Shown: piece by piece, positions 25,240-32,828 of the stretch
Layout: every line of letters begins with the position of its first letter
Numbering within the stretch: the stretch's first letter is position 1
Made by a program: the position numbers and the translations under genes
Source: Clostridium sp.
GTDB lineage: Bacteria > Bacillota > Clostridia > Clostridiales > Clostridiaceae
Assembly (NCBI RefSeq): GCF_016650035.1
Contig: NZ_JAENWM010000033.1
Location: 1 to 38,118, forward strand
Length of the DNA stretch: 38,118 nucleotides
Direction: 5' to 3'
Notes under the pieces: model-generated
What the model saw: the letters and a program-made list of their open reading frames with translations, nothing else
Database searches by the model: none
Told to the model about the DNA's origin: nothing

Positions 25240-26505
25240 ATGCTAGAGATACTGCAGCAATCTATAGCTAATTTTATCGAATTAATTATTTTTATGACAT
25301 TATGGTCAAAAATCGCTTTAAATGATGAAAATAATTGGTTTAAAAATTTATTTATAATTTTAATATTATTAATAATACTAATGATAACAATTAAAACAAA
25401 TAAGCACATACATGTAATTATTAAATATATAAGTATGATATTTCTAATAAAATTCATGTATAATAGACCGTTTAGCAAGGTAATATGCGAGTTTATAGTG
25501 TTCTTAGGCATAAATAAAATTTTGCAAACACTCCTAATTGGTTGTGCATATTTAATTGGATTCCCATATTTAGATACATATAGATGGGATATTACCTTTC
25601 TTTTAGTAGAATTGATTTTTATTATTATTATATTAAAGTATAATTTTAGTGAAAAAGCAAAGGGAATCCTCAAATTAGAATCTAAGATATTATATTACTT
25701 TGTAATTAATTTAGGGTTATATATTTTATTTTGTGAATTTATATGGGGATATAATAAAAACATAATATTAAATAATATCCTAGTATACATTTTTGTTATA
25801 TTATTAATATTATCATTAAATATATTTTTATATTATTATATAGTCAAAATAAGTGAGGATAAAAAGGTAGCAGAACTACAAAATAAGTACAACCCTATAT
25901 TAACTGATATAGTAGAAGATATAAGACGCAAACAGCATGATTTTAAAAACCATTTAAACACCATTAATGCGATAGTAGAAATAGCAAGTGAAAAAGAAGT
26001 TAAGCACGAATTAAAGAAGTATATTATGTCATTAAAATTTTCTAATAATACTATAGAAGATATAGTGTACATAGATAATATTATAATTAAAGCTATAATA
26101 TATAATAAATTGTCTGAAGCCGAAAGATTAAATATAAAATTGTTATTTAAGGTTACAAATAATTCATTAGAAAATAGTTTAAAGGATTATGAAATTTCTG
26201 ATATATTAAATAATCTCCTGGATAATGCTTTAGAGGCTGTTAAAAATAGTAGAAGTGATAAGGTGGTTAAACTAAATATATGTGTAGAAGGAAGTAATAA
26301 TATTGTAGAGGTTAGAAATAGTGGAAAAACAATAAAACCAGATAAAATAGGAAACATATTTGAAAGAGGATTTTCTACTAAAGAAGGAAAGAACAGAGGA
26401 TACGGACTTTATAATATAAAGAAAATAGCTGAAAAAAATGGTACTGATGTTCAGCTATTTTTTGAAGATGATTATACTGTTTTTAAAATAATATTCCGTT
26501 CATGA
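25240..26505 (+). CDS. AgrC-like GHKL sensor histidine kinase
   Basis: 421 residues. The first 205 residues hold about six hydrophobic helices forming the membrane sensor. A coiled linker follows (KISEDKKVAELQNKYN), then the H-box IRRKQHDFKNHLNTI near 230 with the phospho-acceptor His. The GHKL ATP-binding domain has the N-box NNLLDNALEAVKN near 330, a G-box-like region (FERGFSTKEGKNRGYGLYNIKKI) and a normal end. It is the partner of the LytTR regulator upstream. The AgrB-type processing protease and pre-peptide are missing, so it may sense a peptide made elsewhere or act as an orphan. Confidence 0.92.
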   Translation: MLEILQQSIANFIELIIFMTLWSKIALNDENNWFKNLFIILILLIILMITIKTNKHIHVIIKYISMIFLIKFMYNRPFSKVICEFIVFLGINKILQTLLIGCAYLIGFPYLDTYRWDITFLLVELIFIIIILKYNFSEKAKGILKLESKILYYFVINLGLYILFCEFIWGYNKNIILNNILVYIFVILLILSLNIFLYYYIVKISEDKKVAELQNKYNPILTDIVEDIRRKQHDFKNHLNTINAIVEIASEKEVKHELKKYIMSLKFSNNTIEDIVYIDNIIIKAIIYNKLSEAERLNIKLLFKVTNNSLENSLKDYEISDILNNLLDNALEAVKNSRSDKVVKLNICVEGSNNIVEVRNSGKTIKPDKIGNIFERGFSTKEGKNRGYGLYNIKKIAEKNGTDVQLFFEDDYTVFKIIFRS

Positions 26506-26532
26506 CCTAAAATGTACGTTATGGGTCTTTTG
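26504..26532 (+). terminator. Weak terminator after the sensor kinase gene
   Basis: Hairpin GACCTAAAATG/TTATGGGTC with some mismatches followed by TTTTGT. Moderate quality; read-through to the next gene is possible. Confidence 0.45.
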
Positions 26533-26609
26533 TATTGTGTTACATTAAATATATTGGTAATATTTAAAGCATAAGTTGATTTTCCGAATCTAAAGGGGGT
26601 TACGCTGAT

Positions 26610-26885
26610 ATGTTTAATATTTATTACAACGCGCCAATGGGAATGCTCATTTATCCACTAACAGTTTTTTTTATATCTATAGTAATGCAACTTATATTTA
26701 GGAAGATGCTTGTTATTTTAATAGTTAATATAGTATTTTGGTTAATTGTAACATTTACTATGTTTGATTTGAATTTTCTGATTTGGTGTTTTATATATAC
26801 GTTTATTGCTTTCTTTGGAACACTTATAGGGGATTTAATTATAATATCTAAGAATGAATTTACTAATAAAAGAAAAAACCTATAA
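26610..26885 (+). CDS. Small multi-pass membrane protein (DUF2651-like)
   Basis: 91 residues, nearly all hydrophobic: three membrane segments at about 12-27, 31-48 and 55-78, then a basic tail (NEFTNKRKN). The length and the MLIYPLTVFFISI / FTMFD-LNFLIWCFIYT pattern recall the small Bacillus membrane proteins grouped as DUF2651; I hold this at low confidence. AAAGGGGG precedes ATG 26610. It follows the GHKL kinase by about 100 bases on the same strand and may be a target or accessory of that system. It ends in a terminator shared with the convergent que operon. Confidence 0.6.
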   Translation: MFNIYYNAPMGMLIYPLTVFFISIVMQLIFRKMLVILIVNIVFWLIVTFTMFDLNFLIWCFIYTFIAFFGTLIGDLIIISKNEFTNKRKNL

Positions 26886-26907
26886 AATAATATTTATAGG
26901 TTTTTTT
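26873..26907 (+). terminator. Bidirectional terminator between the small membrane protein gene and the que operon
   Basis: AAAAAACCTATAAA pairs with TTTATAGGTTTTTT around a 6-base loop, with A and T tracts on either side, so it works on both strands. Confidence 0.85.
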
Positions 26908-27059
26908 CTTTGAATTCTAAATACCCTTTTTTTCTTAATTTGCAAGAAGGGCAATCCCCACAACCATTACCTTTTATTCCATTATAACAAGTTAGCGTAT
27001 CTTCTTTAACTATAGGGAGTACACCTAAATCATAAGCCATTTTCCAGGTTCATATTCAT
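26894..27059 (-). pseudogene. queC: Remnant of queC (7-cyano-7-deazaguanine synthase), internal deletion
   Basis: Just after folE, an AGAGAGG ribosome binding site and an ATG (27059) remain. Within about 10 bases the sequence becomes the C-terminal end of QueC in another frame: [20 protein letters not shown], then a C-x8-C-x2-C-x2-C zinc site ([16 protein letters not shown]) and [10 protein letters not shown], ending at 26894. About 50 of roughly 220 residues are left; the N-terminal PP-loop ATPase part (SGGxDS) is gone. Reading from the ATG gives only nine codons. It was the last gene of the preQ0 operon. QueC makes preQ0 from 7-carboxy-7-deazaguanine and ammonia. Confidence 0.88.
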
Positions 27060-27075
27060 AATTACTTGCCTCTCT

Positions 27076-27666
27076 TTACTTATTATAAAGCATCATAAGT
27101 TTATTATTTAAAATTACATCAGTATTAAATCTTCCTCTAAAAGTAGTTGACATTGTTTTAGTGCCAGTCTTTTTTATTCCGCGAGTTGTCATGCAGCCAT
27201 GTTCACCTTCTATTATAACTGCCACATCTGATGAACAAGTTATAATCTGAATAATCTCAGCTATGTCTGTTCCTATTCTTTCTTGAAGCTGAAGTCTTCT
27301 ACCTACCATATCAGCTACCCTTGCAATTTTGCTTAACCCAATAATTTTTTTTGTAGGAACATATGCAACTGAAACTTTCATATTGTACATAAGGGCTAAA
27401 TGATGTTCGCAATGACTAAAGATTTCGATGTCCTTCATTATCACCAAATCTTTAGAGTCCTCGTTAATTATTAAATCATCTTCAAAAGTTTTATCAAACA
27501 TTTCAGCAATTTCATCATTGCTATAGCACATACCAGCAAATACTTCCTCGTACATCTTAGCTACACGTGCAGGGGTATCAATAAGTCCTTCACGAGATGG
27601 GTCATCACCTAGCGCTATTAAAATACCTTTTATGTGCTCTTCTATTGCTTTTGTATCTATTGCCAT
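27076..27666 (-). CDS. folE: GTP cyclohydrolase I
   Basis: 196 residues from ATG 27666 (GAGAGGTG upstream). A longer frame to 27735 only overlaps the queE remnant in another frame and is rejected. Family signatures: [16 protein letters not shown], the zinc ligands in SHCEHHLA and [22 protein letters not shown], and [19 protein letters not shown]-type C-terminal half. It converts GTP to 7,8-dihydroneopterin triphosphate, used by QueD for 7-deazaguanine and by the folate pathway. It is intact although both queE and queC on either side are broken, so it may be kept for folate synthesis or simply not yet lost. Confidence 0.95.
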   Translation of the reverse strand: MAIDTKAIEEHIKGILIALGDDPSREGLIDTPARVAKMYEEVFAGMCYSNDEIAEMFDKTFEDDLIINEDSKDLVIMKDIEIFSHCEHHLALMYNMKVSVAYVPTKKIIGLSKIARVADMVGRRLQLQERIGTDIAEIIQIITCSSDVAVIIEGEHGCMTTRGIKKTGTKTMSTTFRGRFNTDVILNNKLMMLYNK

Positions 27667-27670
27667 AACT

Positions 27671-27847
27671 TTATACACCTCTCTTGTTTGGATCCCAAAT
27701 GATTTTATGTAGTTGTATTTGAAGATTAACGCCATTCATTTTATTCTCCTTCATAAATTCTACAATTGTCTCTAGGTCAATTTGCCCGAATACTGGGCTA
27801 ATATACACATTTATTCTATCTGAAAGTTCATATTTATCTATAAAATT
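27671..27847 (-). pseudogene. queE: Remnant of queE (7-carboxy-7-deazaguanine synthase), C-terminal 58 codons
   Basis: On the minus strand, immediately overlapping the queD stop codon, the frame reads NFIDKYELSDRINVYISPVFG, then [20 protein letters not shown] and [17 protein letters not shown] before the stop at 27671. This is the conserved C-terminal end of the radical-SAM enzyme QueE (ending LHK-x-IWDP-x-x-RGV). The N-terminal three quarters, with the CxxxCxxC iron-sulfur motif, is missing and there is no start codon or ribosome binding site. The deletion joins the last codons of queD to the interior of queE. The stop lies a few bases before the folE start, as expected in an intact operon. 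Confidence 0.9.
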
Positions 27848-28284
27848 TCACTTGAGTGAACCTCGCTTCCTTCGTATGATGCACTATTTGTAGGTGTTTC
27901 ATAGACTGTAGTTCTATTTACATGATATCCTTTGTCCTTCATTAGTTTAAAGAAAAATGCTGCAAAGTTTTCTGCTGTTGGTCTAAAATCAACCTCAATT
28001 ATTTTAAAGCCGTCTTGATTTAAACAGTTTAAGGTAACGCCTCTCATGCTGCCCTCTTGTATAATTAAGGCATGGTCATAAGAATCTACCATAGCTTTAA
28101 CATCGTTTTTTAAATCACCAAAATCTATTACCATGCCGTCAAGCTGTCCACCTCTTATAAGGGTTTCTGATTGTACTTCCACGTAAACTTTCCATCTATG
28201 GCCGTGAATATTTGCACACTTTCCATCATAACCAGAAAGAAAGTGTGCACTGTCAAAGCTATGTTCTGACTTTAGAATATACAT
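27838..28284 (-). CDS. queD: 6-carboxy-5,6,7,8-tetrahydropterin synthase
   Basis: 148 residues from ATG 28284, with AGGAGG seven bases upstream. A zinc-binding His is in SFDSAHFLSG near residue 14, the catalytic Cys and two more His in GKCANIHGHRW near 25, and the C-terminal active-site region DFRPTAEN and VYETPTNSASYE is present. QueD turns dihydroneopterin triphosphate into 6-carboxytetrahydropterin, the second step to preQ0. The last eight or so residues (GSEVHSSEIL) run beyond the usual end and probably come from the deletion that removed the start of queE. It is the first gene after a preQ1 riboswitch. Confidence 0.93.
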   Translation of the reverse strand: MYILKSEHSFDSAHFLSGYDGKCANIHGHRWKVYVEVQSETLIRGGQLDGMVIDFGDLKNDVKAMVDSYDHALIIQEGSMRGVTLNCLNQDGFKIIEVDFRPTAENFAAFFFKLMKDKGYHVNRTTVYETPTNSASYEGSEVHSSEIL

Positions 28285-28341
28285 GTGGAGACCTCCTATT
28301 AATTTTTTCAAATAAAAAAAGGGCATAATTAACCCTCATAC

Positions 28342-28365
28342 AAAAAAAGCTACCTAAAACGGTAG
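28342..28365 (-). terminator. Riboswitch-linked intrinsic terminator upstream of queD
   Basis: On the minus strand CTACC-GTTTTA-GGTAG followed by C and seven T residues. The GTTTT of its loop can pair with the AAAAC at the 3' end of the preQ1 aptamer, which offers a simple ON/OFF switch: ligand binding holds AAAAC and lets the terminator form. Confidence 0.8.
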
Positions 28366-28370
28366 TTACG

Positions 28371-28411
28371 TCCTAGTTTTGTTTATAGACAGGATGGTTT
28401 AGAACTGTCTT
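28371..28411 (-). ncRNA. preQ1 class I riboswitch
   Basis: On the minus strand, stem AGACAG...CTGTCT encloses the loop TTCTAAACCATC. It is followed by TATAAACAAAACTAGGA. This matches the preQ1-I pattern known from Bacillus (stem, loop with UUCUA and a C-rich 3' half, A-rich tail ending AAAACUA that forms the H-type pseudoknot). It lies directly between a consensus promoter and a terminator, 90 bases before queD. It should reduce expression of the queD operon when preQ1 is abundant. Identified by eye, not by covariance model. Confidence 0.88.
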
Positions 28412-28431
28412 ATTTAGTTTTATAATTGTTA

Positions 28432-28460
28432 ATTTTACTATAAAATATGAAGTATGTCAA
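28432..28460 (-). promoter_or_regulatory. Consensus promoter of the que operon
   Basis: On the minus strand TTGACA (28460-28455), a 17-base spacer, and TAAAAT (28437-28432). Transcription would start some 15 bases before the riboswitch stem. Confidence 0.8.
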
Positions 28461-28592
28461 ATTAATAATAGGTTTACTTTATGCTGAAATTGTGTAATAA
28501 TATAAAGTTGTAAAAGCAAAATTATTATAGTACATATGCAATATATTGGTTATAATATATTTAAAAAATAACGTTGTAAGTGAGGAGTAAAA

Positions 28593-30101
28593 ATGAAAAT
28601 AGGATTTGATCAGAAGAAATATCTAGAAGAACAATCAAAGTTTATCTTAGAAAGAGTTAATAATTATGATAAGCTATACTTAGAATTTGGTGGTAAACTT
28701 TTTAACGATCTTCATGCGAAAAGAGTTTTACCAGGCTTTGATGAAAATGCAAAAATTAAGTTATTACATAAATTAAAAGAAAAAGTTGAGGTTATTATCT
28801 GTGTATTTGCAGGAGATATTGAAAGAAACAAAATAAGAGGAGACTTTGGAATCACTTATGATGTGGATGTTTTAAGGTTAATTGATGATTTACGTTATTA
28901 TGATCTGGATGTAAATAGTGTTGTAATCACTAGATATGAAGGTCAACCAGCAACTACAATTTTTATTAATAAACTTGAACGCAGAGGAATTAAAGTATAT
29001 AAACACAGAGCAACTACTGGATACCCATCTGATGTTGATACAATTGTAAGCGATGAGGGATATGGCATGAATCCATTTATTGAAACCACAAAATCTATTG
29101 TTGTTGTAACAGCACCAGGACCAGGAAGTGGGAAGTTAGGTACTTGTCTTAGTCAGCTTTATCATGAACATAAGCAAGGTAGAGCGGCAGGTTATTCGAA
29201 ATTTGAAACCTTCCCAGTGTGGAATATTCCATTAAAGCATCCACTAAATATTGCCTATGAAGCTGCAACAGCAGATCTTAACGATGTAAATATGTTGGAT
29301 TCCTTCCACTTTGATGCTTATAATAAGATATCTGTAAACTATAATCGTGATATCGAAACTTTCCCTGTACTTAGACGGATTATAGAAAGGATAACTGGAG
29401 AAGAAGCTGTCTATAAATCCCCAACAGATATGGGAGTTAATAGAGTAGGCTTTGGAATTACAGATGATGAGGTTGTCAAAGAAGCATCTAGACAAGAGGT
29501 AATAAGAAGGTATTTTAAAACAGGTTGTGAATATAAAAAAGGATACATAAATAAAGAAACTTTTGAAAGAGTAAAGCTACTTATGGAAGAACTTAACCTA
29601 AAACAAGAAGATAGAAAAGTTGTTATTCCCGCAAGAGAACGTTCAGCTAATTTAAAACAATGTTCTAGTAAAGGTGAAGCTTGTCCAGCTCTTGCACTAG
29701 AGCTTGTGGATGGTACAATATTAACTAGTAAAAGTTCAGATATAATGGATGCAACAGCCGCTATTATTTTGAATGCTGTTAAATATTTTGCAAATATAGC
29801 CGATGAAATTCATCTTATATCTCCAGTTATACTAGAACCTATTATAAACTTAAAGTCAAAAACTTTAGCTAATAAAAAACCAGCTTTAGACTGTGAAAAC
29901 GTGTTGATTGCACTTAGTATATGTGCAGTTACAAATCCTACAGCTCAAGTAGCTATGGATAAACTTACAATGCTAAAAGGATGTCAAGCTCACTCAACTA
30001 CAATTATAAGTACAGCTGATGAGCAAACTTTTAGGAAACTTGGTATAGATATAACTTCTGATGCAGAATACGCAACAGAGAGTCTTTATTATAACAACTA
30101 A
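28593..30101 (+). CDS. DUF1846 (UPF0371) family protein
   Basis: 502 residues, the full length of this conserved Firmicutes family. It begins [21 protein letters not shown] and contains the recognisable blocks [14 protein letters not shown]-like [33 protein letters not shown] near residue 175 (glycine-rich, nucleotide-like loop) and GVNRVGFGI. Structures exist for the family but no biochemical function is established that I know of. GTGAGGAG precedes ATG 28593. It is a single gene, divergent from the que operon, with a TATAAT at 28551-28556. A degenerate repeat copy and a terminator follow it. Confidence 0.9.
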   Translation: MKIGFDQKKYLEEQSKFILERVNNYDKLYLEFGGKLFNDLHAKRVLPGFDENAKIKLLHKLKEKVEVIICVFAGDIERNKIRGDFGITYDVDVLRLIDDLRYYDLDVNSVVITRYEGQPATTIFINKLERRGIKVYKHRATTGYPSDVDTIVSDEGYGMNPFIETTKSIVVVTAPGPGSGKLGTCLSQLYHEHKQGRAAGYSKFETFPVWNIPLKHPLNIAYEAATADLNDVNMLDSFHFDAYNKISVNYNRDIETFPVLRRIIERITGEEAVYKSPTDMGVNRVGFGITDDEVVKEASRQEVIRRYFKTGCEYKKGYINKETFERVKLLMEELNLKQEDRKVVIPARERSANLKQCSSKGEACPALALELVDGTILTSKSSDIMDATAAIILNAVKYFANIADEIHLISPVILEPIINLKSKTLANKKPALDCENVLIALSICAVTNPTAQVAMDKLTMLKGCQAHSTTIISTADEQTFRKLGIDITSDAEYATESLYYNN

Positions 30102-30106
30102 AAGAA

Positions 30107-30131
30107 GGTGCCATACGCGTTACAAGTGGCA
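30107..30131 (+). repeat. Dispersed palindromic element, copy 5 (degenerate)
   Basis: GGTGCCAT and CAAGTGGCA flanks are kept, but the core is ACGCGT in place of CACGTG, so it is still locally palindromic. It starts 6 bases after the DUF1846 stop codon. Confidence 0.75.
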
Positions 30132-30150
30132 AGTTTTACAATAACCTAAT

Positions 30151-30199
30151 TATGGACGGTTAATAAGTTTATTAATTTATTAACTGTCCATATTTTGTA
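30151..30199 (+). terminator. Terminator after the DUF1846 gene
   Basis: TATGGACGGTTAATAA pairs with TTATTAACTGTCCATA (one G-T pair) around an AT-rich loop, then TTTTGT. The following region to 30354 is AT-rich; I see nothing else in it. Confidence 0.8.
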
Positions 30200-30354
30200 T
30201 AGTCAGCCAAGGATAAATCATTATAAACTATGACGTTTCTCTTAAGTGCAACATATATTATATTGATTAAATAATATACCTTATAATATTATATATAGTA
30301 TAAATTTAAAATTAGTTTAAATATGAAAATTTATATATAAGGAGTGAAATATGA

Positions 30355-31467
30355 ATGAGCAATAAAATATATACACACTGCCTAGACCCTGGGCATGGTG
30401 GTACTGATCCAGGAGCAGTTGGTAAGCGTTCACATGAAGCTGATATTGTTCTAGTTATTGCTAAAATTGTAGGTGAGATTTTAGTAGAGAATGGACAAAA
30501 GGTAATATATACTAGAACTACAGATAATTATTTAACTTTATCACAGAGAGCAACAATATCAAATAACAACAAATGCGATACATTCATATCTATTCATTGC
30601 AATTCTGCTGTAAATAAAGACGCTCATGGAGTGGAGACATTTTCTCATCCTATAAGTTCTAATGGCGCAAAATTATCCGCATTTGTGCAGGCAGAACTTG
30701 TTAAGGCTACCAAATTAACAAATCGTGGGTCTAAGACTGCAAATTTCGGGGTTTTGAGGTTGACTTATATGCCAGCTATTTTAGTTGAAACTGCATTTAT
30801 TTCTAATGTTTCAGAAGAAGATGCGTTATTAGAATATAATTTTCAAGAAAAAATAGCACTCTCAATTGTCAAAGGAATATTTTCGTATTTAGGATTAACG
30901 TTTAATAAGGCCCCAACAACCCCAGAACCAACTCCCACTTTAGAACACTTATATAGAGTTAGACTGTCATGGGAGGCTGTTAAATCTCAAAAGGGAGCTT
31001 TTGCTAATTTGCAAAATGCACTTGACCTTCTTAAAATTTTACCCGATTATAGTATATTTGATGAAAATGGAAAAGTTGTTGGTGGAAACAATGATGTTTA
31101 TTTGCAAAAATCTTTAAATAGATTAGGATTTAAAGGTGAAAATGGTTTAAAGTTAAGTGAAGGTGGAATTCTAGGCACTAACAGTATATTTGCTATAAAA
31201 GCTTGTCAATCGGTTTTGGGACTATCTGTTGATGGAATTGCTGGAGATAATACCTTAAGTGCAATAAATTCTATACTTTCAAAACCACTTCTTAAAGTAG
31301 GTTCAATGGGAATTGTAGTAAGATTTTTGCAGAGTAAATTGGAGATAGTTGTGGATGGAATATTCGGAAATGGTACAAGAGAGTCAGTGATTATTTATCA
31401 AAATAGTAATGGTTTAGAAATAGATGGAATAGTTGGAAATATGACTTGGGATAAGTTAATAATATAA
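30355..31467 (+). CDS. N-acetylmuramoyl-L-alanine amidase with peptidoglycan-binding repeats
   Basis: 370 residues. Residues about 5-180 are an Amidase_3 zinc amidase: LDPGHGGTDPGAVG (His ligand), SHEADIV (Glu ligand), FISIHCNSA (His ligand) and VETAFISN (catalytic Glu), so all are present. A proline/threonine linker (KAPTTPEPTPT) leads to the clostridial YRVRLSWEAVKSQKGAFANL module (about 200-240) and two PG_binding_1 repeats (LQKSLNRLGF..., VRFLQSKLEIVVDGIFGNGT... about 250-370). It cuts the bond between N-acetylmuramic acid and L-alanine. There is no signal peptide, as in phage endolysins or autolysins freed by mother-cell lysis; no phage genes are nearby. AAGGAGTG precedes the start. Confidence 0.92.
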   Translation: MSNKIYTHCLDPGHGGTDPGAVGKRSHEADIVLVIAKIVGEILVENGQKVIYTRTTDNYLTLSQRATISNNNKCDTFISIHCNSAVNKDAHGVETFSHPISSNGAKLSAFVQAELVKATKLTNRGSKTANFGVLRLTYMPAILVETAFISNVSEEDALLEYNFQEKIALSIVKGIFSYLGLTFNKAPTTPEPTPTLEHLYRVRLSWEAVKSQKGAFANLQNALDLLKILPDYSIFDENGKVVGGNNDVYLQKSLNRLGFKGENGLKLSEGGILGTNSIFAIKACQSVLGLSVDGIAGDNTLSAINSILSKPLLKVGSMGIVVRFLQSKLEIVVDGIFGNGTRESVIIYQNSNGLEIDGIVGNMTWDKLII

Positions 31468-31503
31468 TTCTAGTGAATAGATAATAACTCTTACTGAAAA
31501 TGC

Positions 31504-31540
31504 AGGGCCAGTTAATAATTAAATTATTAACTGGCCCTAT
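31504..31540 (+). terminator. Bidirectional terminator after the amidase gene
   Basis: AGGGCCAGTTAATAATT pairs with AATTATTAACTGGCCCT, followed by an AT-rich end; between convergent amidase and ABC permease genes. Confidence 0.8.
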
Positions 31541-31562
31541 AAATTTGATAAAATTTGATATA

Positions 31563-32828
31563 TTATTTATTTCTATTTGACATTTTCACCAAATCTTTAA
31601 ATTTTAAACGCTTTCCATAATGAAGTATAGCAGAGGAGTATATTTTTATGGAAATCCAAGCTATAAAAACAATTGCTATTACTAAAGAAAATATTGAGGC
31701 TGCAATTTGCCAAATAGGAACGTCTGTAGCTAAAATTCTAGAGGGCATTGAAAATGGGGCGGAAAATGGAATTATAGATGAAACGATAGCTATAGTACTA
31801 TTGGGAATTGCAAGTGTAAAATATCCCAAATAAAATGACCCCATAGATATAATGGATATAGGCATTAGAGCTGAAGTAACATCCTCTGCCTTACTAACGG
31901 TAGCCCCTGCAACTGCGTTCATCATAGCATATAGCGAGTACCCTAATATAAAATATATAACAATCATAAGAAGGCTGAAAGGGGTGAAACTAGAAAAATC
32001 AATCACTTTACCTGCTATTGCAAAATTTTCAGGAAAAGTTAATTTATACGTTAGTATACCGGTAAGTACAACAATGAATAGTTGTATTAAACCAAGGAGA
32101 CCCATGGCGGCACTTTTCCCAAGTATTATTTTTGATGGCTTTGTTGAGGTTACAAGGAGTTCCATTACTCTTGAAGTCTTTTCAGAAGCTACTGACATTG
32201 CTACTCCATAACCATAATAATAAATTGCGAAAAATAATAGCATACTTATAACAATACTTGAAATATAGCTAGTCATTTTTCCTTTTCCTAGTTCACTCAC
32301 ATTATAAGAAACATCACTTTGTACCATTTGTGATACAGTATCAGATACATCAGCTGTAGTTAATAAGTCCGTTACGAAAATACTTTTTATAAGGCTACTA
32401 ATTTCACTCGGATTTAAGCCACTACCAGATTGTTTAACTAAATAATCAAAAGTAGGCACACCGTTTTTCTCATCAAAGATAAGTAGAACATTTTTTTCGT
32501 CTTCCTTAATTTTATTTTTAATTAAATCTATATTATCAGAAGTCTCGGACTTGAATTCGTATTCTAAAAAGGCTTCATCAAGTTTGTCTAAATTTCCTTT
32601 TAGAATATCCTTAGAATCAACCACATATACAATTCCTTTAGGTTCTTCTTTGTTAGTATCTGAATTCTGTGTTTCGTTTTTTTCTGGACTATCAAAACTT
32701 TTTATTATAGCTGGCATACTAATTATTAAAACTGTTAAAATAAGAGTAATTACAGTTGAAATGATAAACGACTTTTTCCTTGAGTTTTCCTTAAAAGTAT
32801 AGCCTAAAACAGTAAGAAACTCTTTCAT
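31563..32828 (-). CDS. ABC-2 type exporter permease (NatB-like)
   Basis: 421 residues. One N-terminal membrane helix (about 18-40), a large extracytoplasmic domain (about 45-190, polar, with ESPEKNETQNSDTNKEE), then five to six helices in the C-terminal half. The conserved stretch ASEKTSRVMELLVTSTKPSKIILGKSAAMGLLGL is typical of NatB-type permeases. It pairs with the ATPase encoded immediately upstream: the ATPase stop overlaps the permease start (TAATG). NatAB of Bacillus exports Na+; other members export drugs or peptides. Substrate undecided. Confidence 0.9.
   Translation of the reverse strand: MKEFLTVLGYTFKENSRKKSFIISTVITLILTVLIISMPAIIKSFDSPEKNETQNSDTNKEEPKGIVYVVDSKDILKGNLDKLDEAFLEYEFKSETSDNIDLIKNKIKEDEKNVLLIFDEKNGVPTFDYLVKQSGSGLNPSEISSLIKSIFVTDLLTTADVSDTVSQMVQSDVSYNVSELGKGKMTSYISSIVISMLLFFAIYYYGYGVAMSVASEKTSRVMELLVTSTKPSKIILGKSAAMGLLGLIQLFIVVLTGILTYKLTFPENFAIAGKVIDFSSFTPFSLLMIVIYFILGYSLYAMMNAVAGATVSKAEDVTSALMPISIISMGSFYLGYFTLAIPNSTIAIVSSIIPFSAPFSMPSRILATDVPIWQIAASIFSLVIAIVFIAWISIKIYSSAILHYGKRLKFKDLVKMSNRNK

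Noticed and set aside
24349-26609. A complete agr quorum-sensing locus
   Set aside because: I found no AgrB-like protease or AgrD-like pre-peptide in the gaps on either strand.
27667-27735. Longer folE start ([11 protein letters not shown]...)
   Set aside because: This stretch encodes the conserved QueE C-terminus in another frame; GAGAGGTG fits ATG 27666 and the protein then has the normal FolE N-terminus.
12669-30131. The five palindromic repeats as a CRISPR array
   Set aside because: The copies are kilobases apart and in both orientations, with no regular spacers and no cas genes.
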